From: a virus
DNA length: 64,000 bases
IMG/VR virus record: IMGVR_UViG_3300027749_000049
Coordinates: 1-64,000 of that record
Strand: one strand, 5' to 3'
Shown piece after piece: positions 59,080-64,000 of this stretch (the first letter of the stretch is position 1; the number at the start of each line of letters is the position of its first letter). The notes beneath the pieces are model-generated. The model did not search any database. It was not told where the DNA came from and was given only the letters and a program-made list of their open reading frames with translations. The position numbers were made by a program, and so were the translations under genes.

Positions 59080-59883
59080 TTAGTTGACGTAGTTATTAAG
59101 AACTGTTTCAAGATCGTCAGTCTTTTCAAGAGTAGATGAAGGCTCGCCATAATATAATTCATAACGATCTTCTAAAAGATCAGCTGCATCCACTGCATTT
59201 TTTAGTTTAAGTAGTCTAATACCAAACCAGTCAGCTTCCATTTCTTGGCGTTCATCATATTGATTTGCTCGATCGTATTTAGACGCTGAGTGATCTAATT
59301 CAAAATGTGCAATTTCATGAGCCTCAATTGCAAGTATGTGATCACTTGTTAAGTTTTGACTCTCAATTATTACTCCGTCAATATAGATTGTTTTTGAAGA
59401 AAGATCTGCAAATGCAATTCCTAAATAGTTAAAGATCTTTGCAAAATCTTTATATAGAGAATCCTCTGGCCACAAGGCAATAACTGTCCAGTCTGGATCA
59501 AGTTTACTTTTCCAAGCAGTAGGTTCTGCCGATTCTGATAAATTATAACGCTTCATCTTTGAAGCACGTTGACCAGTTAAGTCTCTCCATAACTCGCGTA
59601 CATCAGGTTGAGCTAAAGTATCCGCCTGTACCATTGAATAAAATTGATTATCTGAGTTCTGCATCATTGCGAACCATTCTTCTAGCGTTGGTTTCTTAGG
59701 TAGTGCGGCTATTCTAGTCTTTAACCGACGGAACATTGGAAACAGTTCAGTTTCATATTTGTCACCGGTATGAGGGTTTCTGCCGAATTTACGATTAATA
59801 CCAAGATCGCCTAATTGCTTAAGAGGTCTTGGATGCTCAATATTTTCAGATACCCATGTATTAAAGTTTACAATCGTTGCCAT
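59080..59883 (-). CDS. Zinc metallopeptidase-like protein with capsid-targeting-like N terminus
   Basis: HEIAH (residues 189-193) in AIEAHEIAHFELDHS is the zincin motif, and E216 in RQEMEADWFGIRLL is a suitable third zinc ligand, as in gluzincins of the ImmA/IrrE (M78) or M48 type. The N terminus MATIVNFNTWVSENIE shows a weaker form of the packaging signature (V-S-E). A late box lies upstream. If packaged, it would be a protease delivered on infection; ImmA-type proteases cleave repressors and immunity regulators. Target unknown. It could instead act in virion maturation. Confidence 0.75.
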   Translation of the reverse strand: MATIVNFNTWVSENIEHPRPLKQLGDLGINRKFGRNPHTGDKYETELFPMFRRLKTRIAALPKKPTLEEWFAMMQNSDNQFYSMVQADTLAQPDVRELWRDLTGQRASKMKRYNLSESAEPTAWKSKLDPDWTVIALWPEDSLYKDFAKIFNYLGIAFADLSSKTIYIDGVIIESQNLTSDHILAIEAHEIAHFELDHSASKYDRANQYDERQEMEADWFGIRLLKLKNAVDAADLLEDRYELYYGEPSSTLEKTDDLETVLNNYVN

Positions 59884-59889
59884 TCTGTT

Positions 59890-59897
59890 TTATTTAT
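59890..59897 (-). promoter_or_regulatory. Late-type promoter box
   Basis: Minus-strand ATAAATAA six bases before the ATG at 59883. Confidence 0.5.
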
Positions 59898-59908
59898 CCC
59901 TAGCGTAG

Positions 59909-59916
59909 ATAAATAA
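59909..59916 (+). promoter_or_regulatory. Late-type promoter box
   Basis: Plus-strand ATAAATAA 17 bases before the ATG at 59934, back-to-back with the minus-strand box. Confidence 0.65.
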
Positions 59917-59933
59917 TAAGAAAATCAATAGTA

Positions 59934-60380
59934 ATGATTCATAAATATCAACAATGGATTGAAGAATCTGAAAAAGTTGAAGCAAACGAACAGGTGCCAA
60001 CGGATACTCCAGAAGTACCGGCAACAATGGATGCAGCAGCTTTACCAGCTACCACCGAAACTCCAGCAGCAACTACTCCAGAACTTCCATCTGAACCAGA
60101 AATCGTATCAGCCGAGTCTGAAATTGAAGAATACCAAACTTTAGACAAAGCTCGTAGAGACGCGATTAAAGCATTTAAAGAAAAACAAGGCGAATTTTTG
60201 GAAATTCCAGCAGACATTCGTAAAAACCCAGTTGAAGAAGCTGATAAAACAAAAGTTGAAGAATTAAAGACCTCTTTAATTGAGCTTAATAAAACCATGA
60301 AAGCTGCAATTACTGCCTGGAATAAATTTAATTCAATGGCTCTTGGTATCGAAGATGAAGAAGACCAAGTTGAACCATAA
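59934..60380 (+). CDS. Packaged-type Pro/Glu-rich protein with capsid-targeting-like N terminus (148 aa)
   Basis: MIHKYQQWIEESEKVEANEQ matches the signature (H-K-Y-x-x-W, then I-E-E). The next 55 residues are Pro/Ala/Thr/Glu-rich and disordered. The C-terminal 70 residues form a charged helical hairpin (LDKARRDAIKAFKEKQGEFL then VEELKTSLIELNKTMKAAIT). No enzyme motif. A late box precedes it. Confidence 0.6.
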   Translation: MIHKYQQWIEESEKVEANEQVPTDTPEVPATMDAAALPATTETPAATTPELPSEPEIVSAESEIEEYQTLDKARRDAIKAFKEKQGEFLEIPADIRKNPVEEADKTKVEELKTSLIELNKTMKAAITAWNKFNSMALGIEDEEDQVEP

Positions 60381-60395
60381 AATAACTAACTTACA

Positions 60396-60593
60396 ATGTC
60401 AATTATAAAAAATTTTAAAGATTTTCTTAACGAAAGCTGGCATCCATATGATGCATACGAAACTGGCGAATCAAATTGTTGTGGTGCACCAATCATGCAA
60501 GGCGGAATTTGCTCAGACTGTAAAGAGCATTGTGAAGCTGAAGAAGAGGACTTTGAACCAGGTAATGATTTACCTAATGTTGAAGGATTTTAA
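60396..60593 (+). CDS. Small zinc-ribbon-like protein with capsid-targeting-like N terminus (65 aa)
   Basis: MSIIKNFKDFLNESWHPYD matches the signature strongly (I-K-N-F-x-x-F-L-N-E). The body has NCCGAPIMQGGICSDCKEHC, likely one zinc site, and an acidic tail. A degenerate late box (ATAAAATAA) is upstream. Its stop overlaps the next ATG. Function unknown. Confidence 0.65.
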   Translation: MSIIKNFKDFLNESWHPYDAYETGESNCCGAPIMQGGICSDCKEHCEAEEEDFEPGNDLPNVEGF

Positions 60594-61381
60594 TGCAGTA
60601 CCTATTAGAATATAGCGATTGGACAAACGCACGAGAACACGAACTCAATGAAGATTGGGGATGGGATGATTTAGCTCATCTTGGAGTTGATGTGATTAGC
60701 GCAGTTGCTGATTCATGGGTTCCAGGTTCAGGCAGTATAATTGACGTAATTCATGCAATTTCCTATACGCTGCAAGCAAAAGTTGCAAATACTGAAGCTG
60801 AAAAGGTTTCTTTAAATATGCAAGGCTTAATAACACTAGCATCCGTTGCTGCAATTAGCGGAGCTCAAGCTTTGGCGGTTGCACTAAAGGCTCAAATTAA
60901 AATAGTAATGACAGCTTTTACTGAAGGCCTTTCTAACCCAACTGCTTTTAAATTAGCAAAGTCTGTTGCCCCAGACGTGTCAGCTAAAATTAAAGTTTTG
61001 CTTGGAATGGTTGAAGCTATTGGAAAATGGGTTGGTCAAAAAATTAAATCATTTAAAAATTCAGAATTAGGCGAATGGGTTATTGGTAAATTTGGATCAA
61101 TTGATATTGCAATTACTAAATTAGGAGAAATAATAACCAAAAGTATTCCAGCCTCAATTAATAAATTTTTACAATTTCTAGCAAAGCTTAATCCATTAAA
61201 ACTGGGAGCACACGGAGCAGCTGGTGAAACTGGTGAACTTTTACTTAAAACCGCTGCTAAACACTATGTAGCATCAAAGGCAACAAATACTACAATTGCA
61301 GCAATTACAAATACAACAAGTCAAACTAACAAAGAGATTGCGGCTTTAACTAAGAAACCTCAAACCAAACCTGGAGCATAA
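60593..61381 (+). CDS. Packaged-type amphipathic protein (262 aa)
   Basis: MQYLLEYSDWTNAREHELNE carries an aromatic-rich start and L-N-E at residues 18-20. The middle is hydrophobic and Ala-rich (GLITLASVAAISGAQALAVA) with small-residue patterns suited to membrane interaction. It recalls the 808-residue protein at 34916. The start overlaps the preceding stop. A terminator follows. An internal or ejection protein is a reasonable inference. Confidence 0.55.
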   Translation: MQYLLEYSDWTNAREHELNEDWGWDDLAHLGVDVISAVADSWVPGSGSIIDVIHAISYTLQAKVANTEAEKVSLNMQGLITLASVAAISGAQALAVALKAQIKIVMTAFTEGLSNPTAFKLAKSVAPDVSAKIKVLLGMVEAIGKWVGQKIKSFKNSELGEWVIGKFGSIDIAITKLGEIITKSIPASINKFLQFLAKLNPLKLGAHGAAGETGELLLKTAAKHYVASKATNTTIAAITNTTSQTNKEIAALTKKPQTKPGA

Positions 61382-61421
61382 TGGATCAATTAAAATCATT
61401 ATATACGTTATTATAAACACC

Positions 61422-61446
61422 AAAAGCCGGATTCCCGGCTTTTTTA
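61422..61446 (+). terminator. Rho-independent terminator
   Basis: AAAAGCCGG (61422-61430) pairs with CCGGCTTTT (61435-61443) around ATTC, followed by T residues. Confidence 0.9.
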
Positions 61447-61536
61447 ATGTGATCTGAGATGATTTAGTATTTGGGTTAGGTTACTATTGACTGACCCGTT
61501 AAATAGTGGCCAGTGTCATCTAGTAAGTGAAATATT

Positions 61537-62190
61537 TTATTTGGTTGTAAACTTATAGCCTGTTAATTTCTCAACCTGGGCTTTTGTAACTTTCCAATGC
61601 TCTAGTCCAACTGGTTTATCTGGCGTATTATTAAAAATATAATATTCCCAAACTTTTGTCTTTTTAACAAATAAAACTTTCCAACATTTAAGTGGTACCG
61701 AGGTTGAACCAATCTTTTTAGCTGCTCCAGTCGAGCCACACCAAACCATTACTGAATCAAATTCAGTAGCTAGCTCGCGAGTTCGGCCCTCAAGATTTTT
61801 CCAGTCTCCGGCGTTTAAGGAATGATATTGTGGTGCCATATTTGAAAAATAGAAACACTCCTTTTGCAATTCAGCACTACACTGATTATCTGCGGCTGGA
61901 CACATATGACCTCGATCAGTACCTGAACCTACATAATCATCCATTAAGTCAGTTTCTGCTGGTAATAGTGGGTCTGGTGCAAATTGATCTTTGCGTGCAA
62001 CCTTAGTGGCTGGACACTCAAGTCTGGCTTTAGTATCCCACCATTCAACCTTTAATGGATAGTGCAAGGTTTTACTGTAATAGGAAGTATAACCTGTGTG
62101 TTCTAATTTTATTGGACTGGGCTCTTTAACTGAGCTGGTGAACAGTAGTAGAGCAAGTACTGCTACTGATAAAAATTTAAAAGTTTTCAT
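61537..62190 (-). CDS. Secreted DNA/RNA non-specific endonuclease (NUC1/beta-beta-alpha metal)
   Basis: MKTFKFLSVAVLALLLFTSS is a signal peptide, so this is an exported protein and not one of the packaged set despite the MKTF start. The nuclease core is typical: GSGTDRGHMCPAADNQ with the catalytic His, and FYFSNMAPQYHSLNAGDWKN with the metal-binding Asn. It would cut DNA or RNA in the periplasm or outside the cell. A late box lies upstream, so it is made late; clearing released host DNA or attacking rival DNA is possible. Confidence 0.9.
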   Translation of the reverse strand: MKTFKFLSVAVLALLLFTSSVKEPSPIKLEHTGYTSYYSKTLHYPLKVEWWDTKARLECPATKVARKDQFAPDPLLPAETDLMDDYVGSGTDRGHMCPAADNQCSAELQKECFYFSNMAPQYHSLNAGDWKNLEGRTRELATEFDSVMVWCGSTGAAKKIGSTSVPLKCWKVLFVKKTKVWEYYIFNNTPDKPVGLEHWKVTKAQVEKLTGYKFTTK

Positions 62191-62195
62191 ATTTT

Positions 62196-62203
62196 TTATT
62201 TAT
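62196..62203 (-). promoter_or_regulatory. Late-type promoter box
   Basis: Minus-strand ATAAATAA five bases before the ATG at 62190. Confidence 0.5.
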
Positions 62204-62258
62204 TAAGGAAATTTTATTAATATCAGGAGTATATTAATCTTAATCAAATACTCTAATT

Positions 62259-62810
62259 ATGAAAACTTTAATCTCAATATTATTTTTAAGTTTTGGAATC
62301 AATGCATTCTCACAAACTCCTCAGGAATTAGAATTAATTAGATTAACAAATATTGAAAGAGCTAAAGAAAATCTTAGTCCGGTAGTTTATTCAGCCCTGT
62401 TAGATTCGGCTGCTCAATTTCATAATAGATACCAGGTTGCAAAAGATAAAATTGATCATATTGAATATGAAATCCAACCTGGAGAAACTACAGAATACGT
62501 TGGGCCAATGCAACGTATTGAAAAATATAATTCAAAATGGCTTAATATTTTTACTGGAGCAGTTGGTGAAATTTGTGCTGGTCGTTTTGCAACAGATTCA
62601 CCAACTAAAATTACCGAAGACTCTGCGGTTCAGTTAATTTTTAGTCAATGGATGAATTCAGAAGGGCATAGAGCCATATTAATGACCCGTGACATTACTC
62701 ATATTGCCTTTGCCTTAACTGTAAAACAGAGCCCAATCCGTAAAAGTATCTTTGGCGAACTTAGTACTTGGTCCTTTTATGGAACCGGTTTAGTAGCTAA
62801 AACTTTTTAA
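62259..62810 (+). CDS. Exported CAP/SCP-domain protein
   Basis: MKTLISILFLSFGINAFSQT is a Bacteroidota-style signal peptide. The 160-residue mature part has the CAP pattern: ELIRLTNIERAKENLSPVVY, SALLDSAAQFHNRYQVAK with the first His, GAVGEICAGRF with the Glu, and QWMNSEGHRAILMTRDITHI with the second His. Bacterial CAP proteins are secreted and poorly understood. A TATATT box at 62230-62235 may drive it. Its stop overlaps the convergent gene. Confidence 0.82.
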   Translation: MKTLISILFLSFGINAFSQTPQELELIRLTNIERAKENLSPVVYSALLDSAAQFHNRYQVAKDKIDHIEYEIQPGETTEYVGPMQRIEKYNSKWLNIFTGAVGEICAGRFATDSPTKITEDSAVQLIFSQWMNSEGHRAILMTRDITHIAFALTVKQSPIRKSIFGELSTWSFYGTGLVAKTF

Positions 62811-64000
62811 AATTTAGGACAACCAACTGAGCTAGTTTTGCCTGGTGCTTTTGTACCAGTACTAGAGCCTAATCCTGGTATTCCCGGTAATTTAATAGTG
62901 GTAGATTCATCAGCCCATCCAATGCGTACGTCCCAATTAGAAGAAGAGGTTGCAATTGGCTCAGTTATTTGAGGTTGTATTGAGGTTTTAGTAAAGTCTA
63001 TTGCAAAATGACCAAATGCAAATCTGTATTTACCAAATTTATCTTCATAGTCCGCCTGTAATTTTGGATCATTTGCTCTATTCGCATATTGTTCTTTATT
63101 CCATTTAACGGCTGGATCACCATTATTTGGTAAAGTTTGACTATTTGCATCAGCTGGTTTAATTATTGCAGCATCAACTCCGGCTGTTGTAAATGCAGAG
63201 TTAAGCGCAGTTTTTAAAGAGGTTAATCGGTCAAGGGCAAGATCGATATTCTTTTGGGTTGTATAATCTTTTAAACTAGGTTTCTTAGTTGCTTTATCAT
63301 ACGAACTTGGTACAATACTGGTAGAAGATGTTCCCCAAACTCTAACTGCTGTAATTTTACCACCATCCTGTGTAATTACGTCTACTGCATTTTTAACTGC
63401 AGTATTTAATGCAGTTTGCATTTCTGGTTTAATATCGATTGAATCGTCTGGAAAATAATTAACTGACTTCTTAAGTCCGTCAGAATTCCAGTCTCCATTT
63501 GCTTCTGGAAAAGTTCCGTTTAGTGTTGTTGATACTGGGGCAGCTGGAGTAGCTGATGGCTGTACTGTAATTGCTGATCCCTTTGGTACAATTGATAAAT
63601 TAGTTGCAAGCTTAATTGCTTGATCAGCAGTAAGTTCAGGTGTTCCAGGCTTAGCGGATTTAGCAGCTTTTACAATGTGCTCTTTAACTTTTGCATCAAG
63701 CGCATCCATAATTATTTTCTTATTTTCAGGCGTCATTGTCTGGTTTGCACTAAAATATTGAGAAATTGTTGCTTGTGAACCAAGGGCAGAGGTTAGTGTC
63801 TGAATATTTGCTTTTACTCTATCAAGAGTTAATTCTGAAATGTCTGTGCCCCAGCGATGATTTGAAAAGCCAGTAACTTTACCAGTGGTTGATAAGGCAT
63901 TAGCATATCCTTTAAAATAGTCAGCAAATGAAACTTGTTTACCGTCCATTGTGTAAGAGCCGGCTAACGAAGCGGTTGGAATAAGCATAGTTGCGGCACT
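62807..64000 (-). CDS. Large protein with OmpA-like region (5' partial)
   Basis: The frame is open to the window edge on the minus strand (Ser-Ala-Ala-Thr precede the first Met), so the start probably lies outside. A region of about 130 residues (YFPDDSIDIKPEMQTALNTA, ITAVRVWGTSSTS, NIDLALDRLTSLKTALNSAF) has the strand-helix order of OmpA C-terminal peptidoglycan-binding domains. The end is Gly/Ser/Thr-rich with a Cys (SSVGCPKF). It could be a further virion or packaged protein; the N terminus is needed to tell. Confidence 0.55.
   Translation of the reverse strand, partial: SAATMLIPTASLAGSYTMDGKQVSFADYFKGYANALSTTGKVTGFSNHRWGTDISELTLDRVKANIQTLTSALGSQATISQYFSANQTMTPENKKIIMDALDAKVKEHIVKAAKSAKPGTPELTADQAIKLATNLSIVPKGSAITVQPSATPAAPVSTTLNGTFPEANGDWNSDGLKKSVNYFPDDSIDIKPEMQTALNTAVKNAVDVITQDGGKITAVRVWGTSSTSIVPSSYDKATKKPSLKDYTTQKNIDLALDRLTSLKTALNSAFTTAGVDAAIIKPADANSQTLPNNGDPAVKWNKEQYANRANDPKLQADYEDKFGKYRFAFGHFAIDFTKTSIQPQITEPIATSSSNWDVRIGWADESTTIKLPGIPGLGSSTGTKAPGKTSSVGCPKF

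Noticed and set aside
61537-62190. Member of the packaged set because of its MKTF start
   Set aside because: The N terminus continues as a hydrophobic signal peptide with no [ILV]-x-E site, so it is an exported protein.
1-64000. tRNA genes, insertion sequences, integrase or attachment sites
   Set aside because: No T-arm sequence outside the tmRNA, no transposase or integrase motifs and no flanking repeats were seen by eye; weak cases could be missed without a search program.

Overview
The window reads as part of the genome of a large tailed (T4-like, contractile-tail) phage infecting a member of the Bacteroidota, probably a flavobacterium-like host. The evidence is a gp17-type terminase, a gp6-like baseplate wedge protein, a gp15-like sheath terminator and tail-tube-like and hub-like proteins. 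Phage replication and repair genes, AT-rich dense coding, start codons without Shine-Dalgarno sequences, a DUF4494 gene, a Bacteroidota-type ribosomal protein bS21 and a tmRNA whose likely tag starts with Gly fit the same picture. No tRNA gene, insertion sequence or CRISPR array was seen.

Layout. 1-5 kb: the 3' part of a giant collagen-like (Gly-X-Y, Ser/Thr-rich) fibre with a self-cleaving S74 chaperone tail. 5-12 kb: glycosyltransferase and methyltransferase genes, two of them multidomain fusions, which probably decorate the virion. 12-15.5 kb (minus): a receptor-like appendage protein, a tail terminator and a GIY-YIG homing endonuclease. 15.6-16 kb (minus): tmRNA. 16-33 kb: baseplate, terminase, PhoH, an ECF-like sigma factor, membrane proteins and virion proteins. 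33-35 kb: a second FkbM methyltransferase and a glycosyltransferase-like gene. 35-39.8 kb: late operons of packaged-type proteins with bS21 and a NUDIX hydrolase. 40-45 kb: DNA ligase, guanylate kinase, SSB-like protein, exonuclease and UV endonuclease. 46.5-47 kb: a highly structured non-coding RNA. 47-59 kb: small early genes, thymidylate synthase, GNAT, PD-(D/E)XK nuclease and a histone-deacetylase-like enzyme, interleaved with late minus-strand genes. 59-64 kb: metallopeptidase, packaged-type proteins, a secreted nuclease and a CAP protein.

Regulation. Two promoter classes are visible. Early-type boxes (AGTATAAT) often end 5-9 nt before the start codon, which suggests leaderless mRNAs. 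About twenty copies of ATAAATAA, close to the T4 late box TATAAATA, lie upstream of virion genes; the sigma-like protein at 21.7 kb is the natural candidate reader.

The most striking system is a set of at least ten unrelated late proteins that share a short N-terminal signature: an aromatic M-x-K-T-F-x-x-F type helix ending in [ILV]-x-E. It closely resembles the capsid-targeting sequence of T4 internal proteins (MKTYQEFIAE, cut after Glu). The set includes a NUDIX hydrolase, an HExxH metallopeptidase, a peptidoglycan amidase and a GNAT-like protein, which suggests a large cargo of enzymes packed in the head and delivered with the DNA.
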